Virus record (IMG/VR): IMGVR_UViG_3300046170_000320
Coordinates: 1-64,000 of that record
Direction: 5' to 3' (one strand)
Source of the DNA: a virus
DNA length: 64,000 nt
The position numbers and the translations under genes were made by a program. The stretch's first letter is position 1, and every line of letters starts with the position of its first letter. This document shows, one piece after another, positions 10,764-18,948 of the stretch. The notes below the pieces were generated by a model. It searched no databases. It was not told where the DNA came from and saw only the letters and a list, made by a program, of their open reading frames with translations.

Positions 10764-11126
10764 TTACTCCTCTTCTTCACTATTTACAACAGGCGGTGGC
10801 ACTTCTGCGTTTCTTGGCCAACCAAAGAAAGAATGTGCTGCTTCATCGCCTGGGTAAACCTCATTAGCACCAAAGTCAATTACTTCAGTACTCATAATGT
10901 CATAAGCCCAACCATCGTAATATACAGGTGGAGTTATTTCATGCCCGTCAGGCCCGTAAGTTCCAGGTGTCTTTACGATTTTACCGATGTTAACAACAGC
11001 TCTAGTTCCATTGATATACACCATTTGAGTTACACCTTCTTCTGTTACTTCTTCCCAGACGCCTTTGTCTATTAAGGTTTGTTTACCCTCTGCTTCTGTT
11101 GTAAAATTTGTTTTATAAATATACAT
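10764..11126 (-). CDS. Hypothetical protein following the adhesin genes
   Basis: 120 residues, intact. Starts MYIYKTNFTTEAEGKQTLID and ends in an acidic tail (VVNSEEEE). No transmembrane segment or signal. Immediately downstream of two large adhesin-like genes, so it could be a tail-fibre assembly factor or accessory subunit. This is inferred from position only. Confidence 0.5.
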   Translation of the reverse strand: MYIYKTNFTTEAEGKQTLIDKGVWEEVTEEGVTQMVYINGTRAVVNIGKIVKTPGTYGPDGHEITPPVYYDGWAYDIMSTEVIDFGANEVYPGDEAAHSFFGWPRNAEVPPPVVNSEEEE

Positions 11127-11137
11127 TTTTTATATAA

Positions 11138-12337
11138 TTATGTTGTTAATTGTTGTAGTTCATCGTCTGTAAGAGCTTCGTTGAAAACATAAACGCCTTT
11201 TGTTTTGCCGTAAAAAGCATCTGAACCTTGCCCAGCGTTAAAACTTAATGTGTTTAATCCAATTAATGTAAATGTTTGTGTGTGGGTTTTAGCCTCTTGA
11301 CCGTCTATCCATAACGCAATATCACCTGATTTATATTTTAAAGCAAATTTTGAATAATTTGTAATATCGGTTAATGTCTTGGTGGAATTAACAATATTAG
11401 TACCATTAGCATTAATAAATAAATTAATTTGATTTGATGTTGTTCTATATCTTAACATAACTCTATTGTCGCTTGTTCCGTCACTTATTGCAATACCTCT
11501 AAAGGTTAAGTCATCAGCTAAAGCAGCTATATCGCAATACAACACTCCTTCTTCTGAATTAAAGTCTTGTGCTGACCCAGAGTTATTACATAATTCTGCG
11601 TTTCGAGTTGTAGTAGAGCCATAAGTTGGGATATACGAGGTTGCGTAGCTTCCTTGTTCAAGTTGTGCACCGTAGACAAACAAACTATTCGTACCACTTG
11701 AAGAACTACCACTTGATGCTGGATATATTCTTACATAACTTGCAGCGGTGCTATTTACACTCATTGAAATTCTAAACCAACCATTTCCGTAATTAATAAT
11801 AGATTTATCTGTTATATCACTACCAACTTCTGTTTCTATTGTACCATTAACAATATCAAAGTAAACAGTATTATTTGCTGCAAATAATCTTACAAAATTT
11901 GAACTATCTTTTTTTACAAAAGCACTAAATGTTTCATTACCAGTAAACGTTCTTGAAAGCCAAGCGTAACCACCACTTGAATTTTGTGATAATTTAGAAC
12001 CACCCAAAACATTTGATGGATTAACTAAATCATTAACAAAAGTTTTTGTCATAGCTGCACCATTCCAAGTAGTTAGATTACTTGAATAAGGCAAAAGATT
12101 AGTACTCTGTGGTTCTAATAAAAAACTAGGGGATGTAAGTGAATCTGTGTAATCAATACGTGGTTTGTCGCCTAACACCTCTTCTATTAAGCCTTCTTTA
12201 TTAACTCTAGTCGCTGCAGAATCTCTATTAAATCTAAATGCTAATGTATCATCCGTAGGTTTTATATTATACAAAAAACCCTCTTGATATCCAACTGGAA
12301 TATTTACTAAACCTGCTTTGTCGTATAAATTTGCCAT
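11138..12337 (-). CDS. LamG/concanavalin-like adhesin, probable receptor-binding tail protein
   Basis: 399 residues, intact. The N-terminal region has FRFNRDSAATRVNKEGLIEE and a FLLEPQSTNLLPYSSNLTTW motif, typical of phage head-spike/tail-fibre modules preceding carbohydrate-binding domains. The C-terminal half (about 255-399) reads like a LamG jelly roll: VMLRYRTTSNQINLFINANG, then FALKYKSGDIALWIDGQEAK and ending VYVFNEALTDDELQQLTT. It would bind host surface glycans. It overlaps the stop/start with the next upstream gene, which contains a closely related module, so the two look like tandem paralogues. Confidence 0.7.
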   Translation of the reverse strand: MANLYDKAGLVNIPVGYQEGFLYNIKPTDDTLAFRFNRDSAATRVNKEGLIEEVLGDKPRIDYTDSLTSPSFLLEPQSTNLLPYSSNLTTWNGAAMTKTFVNDLVNPSNVLGGSKLSQNSSGGYAWLSRTFTGNETFSAFVKKDSSNFVRLFAANNTVYFDIVNGTIETEVGSDITDKSIINYGNGWFRISMSVNSTAASYVRIYPASSGSSSSGTNSLFVYGAQLEQGSYATSYIPTYGSTTTRNAELCNNSGSAQDFNSEEGVLYCDIAALADDLTFRGIAISDGTSDNRVMLRYRTTSNQINLFINANGTNIVNSTKTLTDITNYSKFALKYKSGDIALWIDGQEAKTHTQTFTLIGLNTLSFNAGQGSDAFYGKTKGVYVFNEALTDDELQQLTT

Positions 12338-14795
12338 TAGAATAATTTTTTTAGTCTTGTTGTATAATCTCCAAACTCGTAGTAATCAGCATCTATTTGT
12401 AACATTCTGTCCTTCATTTCGTAAAATACTTCTTGCTGTGTAGTCGATGTAATTTTAGCTAGCTCTTCGTCTGTCAATGCTTCTTTAAATACTGCAACAG
12501 ATCTTACGTTTCCGTAGAAATCACTTGTGCCATTAGCCTCTTGAAATTCTAATATGTTAAGTCCTATTGGAGAATTTCCAGTAGTGTCTACTGCAATACT
12601 ACTTCCGTTAACCCATAAAGCAAAGTCATTTTCTTTGTATTTAACTGCAATTTTATTATAATTTGTTATTTCACTAATGATTGTTGATTTAAACATTGAA
12701 TAAGTTCCATTTGATTGAACATAAGAATATAAATCATCAGAGTTAATTCTTAAAACCACCCTATTGTTTAATGTACCATCTGAAATTGATATTGCTCTAT
12801 TTGTGTTTGTATCAGTCAAAGCAGCTATTTCCGCGTATAAAACACCCTCTGTTGAGTTTATTAAATCGCTTGAACCTGCATTGTTGCAAACTTCTGCATT
12901 TCGAGTTACGGTAGAACCTGAAGTTGGTATGTATGAAGTTGCGTAAGATAAATCTTCATACTTGCGCTCCCCAAACTTCTATTACCTCAAAATAGTTGTG
13001 TTACTACCTCCCTAGTATCTACTGCGTAGAAATTTGATGAAATTTCTGTTGTTGAATTTAATTCAAATCTCTGCCAATTTTCTGTAATTGTAAATGAATT
13101 ATTTGTGTTTGTGTTGTGGGATAATAATTGTAAAGTACCAGTCCCACTAACAGTTTTCGCATAAATTGTTCTTGCATAATTACCAAACACCCCACCACTC
13201 TTCACAATATAAGAATTTGAACCAGTAGAAACAACTTTTGTAGCGTTGCTGCTTCCATCAGGTGCTAAAAACCCTGTTTGTGTTGTTACTTCGTTACTAC
13301 TCCAAAAGCTAAAATCTTCTGAATAAGGCAATAAATTAGTTGACTGCGGTTCTAACAACAAACTCCCAGTTCCATCTGTATAATCTATTCTTGGTATGTC
13401 TGTGTCGTCTGTTATTTCTATTAATGAAACACTGTTTAAGGTTATATCTACGTCAGCACTTGCTCTGTAAAATTTAATTGCAGTTGACCCAGTAGGGTTT
13501 ATAATTCTTGTTGTTATTCCAGATGTATTAAACGTTTCGCTTATACCATTTCCGTCTATTTTTATACTACCGCTTGTTACGAGTGCAACATCAACAGTTA
13601 ATTTATATTTTTTGCCAGCAGTCATAATAAAACTTGTTACTAACTGCGTAACTGGCGATGTGTTTAAAAACTTTAATCTTGCAGTACTACCGTCAAATAC
13701 CACAAAATTATTAGCATCAGAATTATTAACCGTCCAATTCTGTCCGACCTCTTTGACTGATACGTTGTCTAATAAACAATTACTAACTGATATGGTTCTT
13801 TTTATTTTAAAAGTAGTTGAAGTTGCAACAAAATAAATCTCGTTGAAACCATTAACAAAGTTGATTGTTGAACCCACAATTATCGACCCATCTAATCCTA
13901 AACTGCCAGTTGTAACATTTACATCACAAGTAAGTTTATAAGCCTTACCAATAGTAAGTATATTTAGTTGTCGAATACTTATATTAGCATCGGTTGATAT
14001 AATTCTTGCCCCTCCTTGTTCCCAAGTTATAGTATTTGTTGAATTAACACCATCTGCTACCCAACCACTCAAATCTGTGTCAAAAGTACCATTAGTAATT
14101 TCTTCACTACCTATCTGCTCAAAATCTCCGTTTTGTACTAACTCCCCACTTAGTATCTGTACGTTTTTTATCAGCCCGTCTTTTGTAACGCGCGTTGCTG
14201 CAGATCCTCTTGTAAAGTCAAAGTCTGCGTCTGTTACTTCTTTTACGCTTACGTTGTCTATTGAAGCATTTGTTCCACTTAATGGATTTATTCTTAAAAG
14301 ACCATCAGTTGTTGGTTGCCCATAATAAGTATAAGTTCCTGTTTCAGTGAAATAATTACTAAAATTTACACCAATACCAATTCTCAAACCACCACTTGTT
14401 ATTTCTGTTATTTCAAATGTAGCTTTATATGTTTTTGACGTATCTAAAACATCTTGATATATACTTCCTGTTGTTGAATTTGTTGCAGTTGCCTTACCAT
14501 TAGCAATACTCCAAGAACTTCCATAACTCCAATCACTATCAGTAGCAAAATCGCCATTAGTAATTAATTCAGGACCAAAAGTTTGAACAGGCCTTAAACT
14601 AGGATACACGCCATTACTGTATCCACAGGGCGCGTTTAAAATACTAGATTTATCATCTAGTGTGTATGGTGTTAAAAAGTTATTGAGCCTTACGTTTGCT
14701 CCAGCTCTATTTTCTACGTATTCACTTCTTCTGTCAACGCTACTTATCATATCGTTGAAAGAGCTAGAACTAATCTCTTTCGTAGTTAATCCCAT
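12337..14795 (-). CDS. Large carbohydrate-binding adhesin/tail protein, frameshifted near its C-terminal third
   Basis: About 820 residues after repair. Residues 1-600 are intact (14795-12987) and hold three repeats of a CBM-like unit starting NGDF/NGTFDTD and closing with NVSVKEV, plus SAATRVTKDGLIKNV and LLLEPQSTNLLPYSEDFSFW. Frames then change near 13005 and 12962 (VIEVWGAQVEDLSYATSYIP) and the LamG-like domain follows (VVLRINSDDL, FALWVNGSSIAVDT, VFKEALTDEELAKI), ending at 12337. The repeats, modules and lack of a signal peptide fit a virion-borne glycan-binding protein. It shares modules and DNA similarity with the 11138-12337 gene. Confidence 0.65.
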
Positions 14796-14801
14796 AGGCT
14801 A

Positions 14802-15059
14802 CTAGTAATATGCTAAAACGTCCTGTGCAGTAGAATTACCTCCTGATATAATAGCTGAAACTATTACTGGTAAGAAACTACCACTAGGTATATTTCTAAA
14901 TACAACTGTATCACCTGCATCGTTGCCAACTGGTTGAACCTCTAGATCTCCACTTGTACCAATATATAAAGCAGCAGAGTTAAGCCCGCTTACGCCAGCA
15001 GCTACGTTTACTGAAACAGCTTTTACCGCATAGTCCGGTTGATTACCGTATTGTCCCAT
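14802..15059 (-). CDS. Small virion-associated protein
   Basis: 85 residues, starts MGQYGNQPDYAVKAVSVNVA. Beta-rich, with NSAALYIGTSGDLEVQPVGN and a FRNIPSGSFLPVIVSAII segment. Short proteins beginning MGQYGNQPD with 'ALYIG..GDL.V' are common in uncultured marine phages, usually in the tail/lysis region. It fits a beta-sandwich decoration or tail tip subunit, but the function is not known. Confidence 0.6.
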   Translation of the reverse strand: MGQYGNQPDYAVKAVSVNVAAGVSGLNSAALYIGTSGDLEVQPVGNDAGDTVVFRNIPSGSFLPVIVSAIISGGNSTAQDVLAYY

Positions 15060-15061
15060 AT

Positions 15062-15463
15062 TTATTTATTTTTATTTGTTATTGATTTTGCTTTTTCCCA
15101 CGTGCGGCCTACAAAATACGCGCCATACACTGTAACTAAAAGAGTTTGGAATATTGGTATATACTCTTCTGATATTTTAAATTGTCCAATGTTGCCATCA
15201 AAAAATGCACATACAGTAAATATAACTGTTAAGTATATAAGTACCATTGGACGAATATTTTTAGACAAGAACGAATCAGACTGCATGTCTGACTGCCATC
15301 TTGCTGTAACTTGTTCCTGCGCTTCTTTATCTGCTTTCTCAAGTATTTCAGTTATTAGCCTTTGAGCCTCTAACTTTTCTTCCTTGGTAGTAGTTAGTTT
15401 ATCAATAACATCACCAACTTCTTTGATGACATTACCTGTTAACCATTCCCAAATTTTCTTCAT
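15062..15463 (-). CDS. Holin with gene-transfer-agent-type transmembrane organisation
   Basis: 133 residues. Amphipathic N-terminus, then ARWQSDMQSDSFLSKNIRP leading into a transmembrane segment (MVLIYLTVIFTVCAFFDG, about residues 72-90) and a second one (IPIFQTLLVTVYGAYFVG, about 102-120). The 'RW.SD..SDS.LSK.IRP' approach to the first helix is characteristic of the three-TM gene-transfer-agent holin family. The protein would form the inner membrane lesion that releases endolysin. It overlaps the upstream zincin gene by one base, indicating a lysis cassette. Confidence 0.75.
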   Translation of the reverse strand: MKKIWEWLTGNVIKEVGDVIDKLTTTKEEKLEAQRLITEILEKADKEAQEQVTARWQSDMQSDSFLSKNIRPMVLIYLTVIFTVCAFFDGNIGQFKISEEYIPIFQTLLVTVYGAYFVGRTWEKAKSITNKNK

Positions 15464-15771
15464 TATGCTTTTTTATAAGCCTCAGCTTCCCAAGGCAGGT
15501 TCTTAGCACCTTCTTGCATTTGTGCTCTTGAGTATTTTTTACCTTTCCAGTATACGTATTTATCGTCGTAATTAAGATCACCACGCTTCATTTGATCTAT
15601 ATGAACCTTTTCGTGGTTTATAACGTCCTGGATTTTATTTATTGGAACATTTTTATTTATAATAATAGTTCCATTGTTATTGGCTTTACCCATAACCCCG
15701 TCTTCCATATCTACTTGATATATTGGAGTGTTGTCTATTGTATACGGAGGATTATTAAGTTTAAAAGCCAT
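15463..15771 (-). CDS. Small zincin-type metallopeptidase
   Basis: 102 residues. HEKVHIDQMKRGDLNYDD (about residues 53-70) has the HExxH zinc-binding and catalytic motif. A downstream Glu in LPWEAEAYKKA is a plausible third ligand, as in compact phage and Bacteroidota zincins. No signal peptide. Overlapping the holin gene suggests a role in lysis or in processing a virion protein. Substrate unknown. Confidence 0.65.
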   Translation of the reverse strand: MAFKLNNPPYTIDNTPIYQVDMEDGVMGKANNNGTIIINKNVPINKIQDVINHEKVHIDQMKRGDLNYDDKYVYWKGKKYSRAQMQEGAKNLPWEAEAYKKA

Positions 15772-15773
15772 AG

Positions 15774-15929
15774 TTAATTTTTATAAGGAAACATCTTATT
15801 TAATGCTCCTTTTCTAGCAGCGCAGCCGCAAGGGATGTTTAACCCCTTGCTGACTGTATCTACTACTTTTTTGATACCAGTAGCTTTAGTAAACTTTTCT
15901 ATATCGTCTCCTAAACCTGTTGATTTCAT
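15774..15929 (-). CDS. 51-residue cysteine-containing small protein
   Basis: Starts MKSTGLGDDIEKFTKATGIK, has a CGCAARKGALNKMFPYKN end, and lies in a gap just upstream of the zincin gene. Its ATG overlaps the stop of the next upstream gene (TAATG), and it stops two bases before the zincin start, so it fits the coupled gene chain exactly. 'GLGD.IEK.TKATGIK' with a Cys-Gly-Cys motif recurs in marine phages. The two cysteines might bind metal. Function unknown. Confidence 0.65.
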   Translation of the reverse strand: MKSTGLGDDIEKFTKATGIKKVVDTVSKGLNIPCGCAARKGALNKMFPYKN

Positions 15930-16231
15930 TAAAAACCTTTATCGTATTCTATAGAACTAATAGTATAATTGCTAGATGCTGGAACTTCAAGTACTCTACC
16001 TCCTGGTTTAGCTGTTAAAGCTTTATTTATAGCGATTATAAGAGCATCTCTTTCGTCTAGAGATCCTGTTTGCAATAACCAATAACCAGTAAGCGTTCTG
16101 CCTGGATCTCCCAACATAGCGGTAGATTTTGTAACAATCTCAACATTAGGGGTTGCAGAGTCGACGTCGTGGACTAATATAATAGAATCAGCATTTATAA
16201 GCTGCGAGTTTATTTTTAAATATTGTGTCAT
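15929..16231 (-). CDS. Small late protein, paralogue of its upstream neighbour
   Basis: 100 residues. MTQYLKINSQLINADSIILV at the start and AINKALTAKPGGRVLEVPAS near the end align with the neighbour at 16243-16548 (LKISDSLVINADEIVSI and KINKALIAAPSGSVVEA). The pair is a tandem duplication. Alternating hydrophobic strands with a single helix suggest a small alpha/beta domain. Virion or assembly role inferred from position. Confidence 0.55.
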   Translation of the reverse strand: MTQYLKINSQLINADSIILVHDVDSATPNVEIVTKSTAMLGDPGRTLTGYWLLQTGSLDERDALIIAINKALTAKPGGRVLEVPASSNYTISSIEYDKGF

Positions 16232-16242
16232 TTTTTTTTTTT

Positions 16243-16548
16243 TTAAATGTCTTCGAAATTACCAAAGCCAACGGTGTTATATTTGAAATTTGCTTCAACA
16301 ACTGAACCAGAGGGAGCTGCTATTAAAGCTTTATTAATTTTTTGTATAGCATCTTGCGGTGCTATACCGTTCAGGATAAGAATAATTGTATTTTGGACTA
16401 CTGAGCCATCGGCCAAGCCGGTTTTAAATGTGGATGATGTTAAGTATATAAGAATCCCTATTCCCGGTATATTCTGATACTCTTCAATAGATACAATTTC
16501 ATCAGCATTAATTACTAATGAGTCTGATATTTTTAGTCTTGTTGACAT
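16243..16548 (-). CDS. Small late protein, paralogue of its downstream neighbour
   Basis: 101 residues, starts MSTRLKISDSLVINADEIVS. It has the same layout as the 15929-16231 product: an N-terminal KxSxxLxINADxI strand region and a C-terminal KINKALIAAPSGSVVEA helix. The two have diverged well beyond recent duplication. The 11-base gap between them contains a long T run, a likely place for length errors. No function recognised. Confidence 0.55.
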   Translation of the reverse strand: MSTRLKISDSLVINADEIVSIEEYQNIPGIGILIYLTSSTFKTGLADGSVVQNTIILILNGIAPQDAIQKINKALIAAPSGSVVEANFKYNTVGFGNFEDI

Positions 16549-16602
16549 ATTTTTTTGAGTTTATGTTAATGTTTTTTTTTAGGTTTTACAGATTACTACT
16601 GT

Positions 16603-16962
16603 TTATTTATCAAAGTGTCCTTTTTGTCTGCGTAATTCGTTAAGTGCTTTCAACTTTCTTTTCATGTCAGCTATTTTTTGAGAATCGTCGCTGCTTAAGC
16701 TTCTAGGATTAGCTGAAGGACTGGCTGGAATATCTCCAAAGTCACCTTTCTGTCTTCTAAGCTCATTATGGGCAGATAGCTTGGATTTCGTATCTTTTAG
16801 TTTTTTATCATCGTCATGATCTCCACCGTGCATTTTAGCTGGACTATGTCCCATGTGTAAAGCAGACTTTGAGTGCTTTGACATCCATGATCCTCCACTA
16901 GCGTGTTTAGCTACTGGGTTATCATGCATTAAGTTGTATTTTTCTTGTTTGTTTGATTCCAT
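16603..16962 (-). CDS. Basic, His/Lys-rich small late protein with internal repeat
   Basis: 119 residues. Contains HSPAKMHGGDHDDDKKLKD and an internal duplication: KSKLSAHNELRRQKGDF and KRKLKALNELRRQKGHF, each preceded by an acidic stretch. Highly charged, probably helical or disordered. It belongs to a run of small basic proteins (16.6-18.2 kb) that share a Ser-Pro-x-Lys-type motif. Possibly packaged with the virion; this is inference. Confidence 0.5.
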   Translation of the reverse strand: MESNKQEKYNLMHDNPVAKHASGGSWMSKHSKSALHMGHSPAKMHGGDHDDDKKLKDTKSKLSAHNELRRQKGDFGDIPASPSANPRSLSSDDSQKIADMKRKLKALNELRRQKGHFDK

Positions 16963-16973
16963 GTTTGTTTTTT

Positions 16974-17243
16974 TTAGAAGCAGTGTTTAGCCGCTGGTGA
17001 TTTGTGTTTTTTATCGTATTTCATATCTCCAGCAAGCTTAGAGATGTGTTTTTCATCTGCAGTCATATTAGCATCACTATAACCGTGTTTAGCATCATAC
17101 TTAATATCTTGTTTTAAATAATCAATATGAGCAGCATCGTCTTTTTCTGTAGCTTTATAGTTACTAGCAGTTACTTTTGTGTGAGCGTGATCCATACAGC
17201 ATCTAGCATTACCTGTGTATTTTCCGTAGTGTCCTTTTTCCAT
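16974..17243 (-). CDS. Small His/Lys-rich late protein
   Basis: 89 residues, starts MEKGHYGKYTGNARCCMDHA and ends HKSPAAKHCF. Rich in His, Lys and Asp, with three Cys and several His that could bind metal. Two DIKYDAKHGYSD / DMKYDKKHKSPA segments look like an internal repeat. No family recognised. Part of the small-basic-protein run. Confidence 0.5.
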   Translation of the reverse strand: MEKGHYGKYTGNARCCMDHAHTKVTASNYKATEKDDAAHIDYLKQDIKYDAKHGYSDANMTADEKHISKLAGDMKYDKKHKSPAAKHCF

Positions 17244-17246
17244 TTT

Positions 17247-17747
17247 TTATATTTTAACGCAACTCATACTTGTGTTACCTTTTGAGTCTGTGATTTTTTT
17301 ATATTTCATACCAGTACCAAGGCCAGGTTTTCCTTCGCACTCTTCCTTAGCATTTTTTCTTGCAACATTAGCATCAAACTTTTCAGCTCCTTCCGCTATA
17401 CCTTTAAACATGTTCATATATAAATCTGCAGTTGGTCTATAGTCACTAGCGCTCATACCACCTCCAACATAACCACCTTGGTTTAATGGACTAGTGTCCA
17501 TATCTGGTCTTTCAAAAGACATAGATACTCTAGTATCCTCATCGTAAGATTTACTTGATTTTTTGTTTTTCAGCTTCTTAGCTTTATCTAAGAGCTTAAC
17601 TACTTTTTCATCAGAGTAATTGTAACCACCAGTTTCACCACCTCTTTCAGATCTTTTCTGAGCTCTTTTAATAAGTCTGTCTGCTCTGTTTTTACCTAAC
17701 TGTTTCATAGGTGAATTACCCATGTACTTTTCTGAAAACTTTGTCAT
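17247..17747 (-). CDS. Lys-rich late protein with SPxK/SPLN motifs
   Basis: 166 residues. Starts MTKFSEKYMGNSPMKQLGKN, then a basic stretch (KKLKNKKSSKSYDED), a DTSPLNQGGYVGGGM motif in the middle, and a C-terminal domain with ADLYMNMFKGIAEGAEKFDA and two Cys. The Ser-Pro-Leu-Asn-type motif recurs in neighbours and in the 46-48 kb cluster. Function unknown. Its stop/start overlap with the next gene shows translational coupling. Confidence 0.5.
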   Translation of the reverse strand: MTKFSEKYMGNSPMKQLGKNRADRLIKRAQKRSERGGETGGYNYSDEKVVKLLDKAKKLKNKKSSKSYDEDTRVSMSFERPDMDTSPLNQGGYVGGGMSASDYRPTADLYMNMFKGIAEGAEKFDANVARKNAKEECEGKPGLGTGMKYKKITDSKGNTSMSCVKI

Positions 17748-17944
17748 TACTTGTATACTTTAGCTTTGCTAGTAATTGGTCCAGCTTCATACTTGCAAGG
17801 ATATTTAGATACTTCTAAACCAGTAATACCATTGCTATTACCAACACCCATTGGGAAACCTTCTTTACTTAATGGCCCGTCCCAAATAGCATTTTCACCT
17901 ACTTGTCCTGCTAAATCAGATTTTAATTGTTTTATATCTTTCAT
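17747..17944 (-). CDS. Small hypothetical late protein
   Basis: 65 residues, starts MKDIKQLKSDLAGQVGENAI and ends YEAGPITSKAKVYK. One Cys and no membrane segment. Overlaps the following gene by one base. Nothing in it points to a function. Confidence 0.45.
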   Translation of the reverse strand: MKDIKQLKSDLAGQVGENAIWDGPLSKEGFPMGVGNSNGITGLEVSKYPCKYEAGPITSKAKVYK

Positions 17945-17948
17945 GTTT

Positions 17949-18245
17949 TTATTTTTTGTATTTACAACCTTTTTTAGCTAGTGCACTTCCATACATACCT
18001 GGCATTTGCTGACCAAACATTTGGCTTGCAACTTGCTGTGTTTGCGGTGGAAATACATTATTAGCTGACTGCGCTGGCGCCACTGGCATACCTGTCATAG
18101 GATCTACAATAGGCTGCATTTGCTTAGCAGGCGAATCATAGTTCATGTTAGCTGCGCTAGATTTATTGATAGCATCGTACTTAGCCTGTTCCCAGTCGTC
18201 GATCTTACCGTTTTTGTTGATGTCTTTTACTTCGTATTTAGCCAT
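17949..18245 (-). CDS. Small late protein with an EF-hand-like loop
   Basis: 98 residues. Residues 8-19 (DINKNGKIDDWE) match a 12-residue calcium-binding loop, with Asp, Asn, Asn and a terminal Glu at ligand positions. After this comes YDSPAKQMQPIVDPMTGMPV, a Gln/Met/Pro-rich low-complexity region, and a basic tail. A single EF-hand-like or dockerin-like loop is present, so calcium binding is possible but untested. Confidence 0.5.
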   Translation of the reverse strand: MAKYEVKDINKNGKIDDWEQAKYDAINKSSAANMNYDSPAKQMQPIVDPMTGMPVAPAQSANNVFPPQTQQVASQMFGQQMPGMYGSALAKKGCKYKK

Positions 18246-18247
18246 AG

Positions 18248-18688
18248 CTATCTGTTTTTATCTTTGTTCACATTATAAATAGCTTTAGTCATAACCTTGT
18301 CAGTGTATGTCTCGCCATTAATTATTTTATTTCGTCTACCTGTGTTTATATCTTCTTCGCCTAGCATTATTCTGTATATTCTACTTATAAGCTGCTTGCC
18401 TTTAAAAGACACTTTATATATATGGTATTTTTGAGTGGTTCTGTTTCTATGTCTCCAGACTTTAATCCAGTCCTGCTTTAGCAGCCTGTTCCATCTTCGG
18501 TTATCCCAGCTGTAAGAATAAACACCCATCTCAAAGTCTTTCTTAGTGAAAAACTCCATACAATCAAGGTATATAAGAAGTTCTAGATCTGCATCATTTA
18601 AATCATTATTACGACAGGCCCATTTTCTTATAATGCGATAGTGTTTCAAGAGGTTTAGTTCTCTAATGTCACTAGCGGCTAATCTCAT
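18248..18688 (-). CDS. Putative winged-helix DNA-binding protein
   Basis: 146 residues, basic and Trp/Arg-rich. DADLELLIYLDCMEFFTKKD resembles the first helices of a MarR-type winged helix. RRWNRLLKQDWIKVWRHRNR could be the recognition helix and wing, and YHIYKVSFKGKQLISRIYRI closes the domain. It overlaps the groES stop by four bases, so it is expressed with the chaperonins. A transcriptional role is plausible. The target is unknown. Confidence 0.5.
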   Translation of the reverse strand: MRLAASDIRELNLLKHYRIIRKWACRNNDLNDADLELLIYLDCMEFFTKKDFEMGVYSYSWDNRRWNRLLKQDWIKVWRHRNRTTQKYHIYKVSFKGKQLISRIYRIMLGEEDINTGRRNKIINGETYTDKVMTKAIYNVNKDKNR

Positions 18689-18948
18689 AATACAACGACT
18701 ATGTCACCTGATTTTATAACGTGATAAGATTCTTTATCAACTTCTATTTTGTGGCCAGCGTGACGATCAAAGTATATTACATCATTTGGTTTAACACCTG
18801 CTACTTCGTCTCCTGCAGAAACTACTGTAGCTTGAATATAACGTATATCGTCTCTTTGGCTTTCAGCAAGTAAGAGACCACCAGTTGTTTTGGTAGTCCC
18901 TTCTTTTGCTTTATTTATTATTAAGTTTCTACCTATTGCTTTCATCAA
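18685..18948 (-). CDS. groES: GroES-type co-chaperonin
   Basis: 87 residues. Starts [20 protein letters not shown] and matches GroES in order: N-terminal strand, mobile loop region TTGGLLLAESQRDDIR, then ATVVSAGDEVAGVKPNDVIY, the YFDRHAGHKIEVDKESYHVI strand pair and the closing SGDIVVVL. The heptameric lid would cap the GroEL chamber. Encoded directly downstream of the phage groEL with a 20-base overlap, the reverse of the usual bacterial groES-groEL order. Confidence 0.85.
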   Translation of the reverse strand: MMKAIGRNLIINKAKEGTTKTTGGLLLAESQRDDIRYIQATVVSAGDEVAGVKPNDVIYFDRHAGHKIEVDKESYHVIKSGDIVVVL

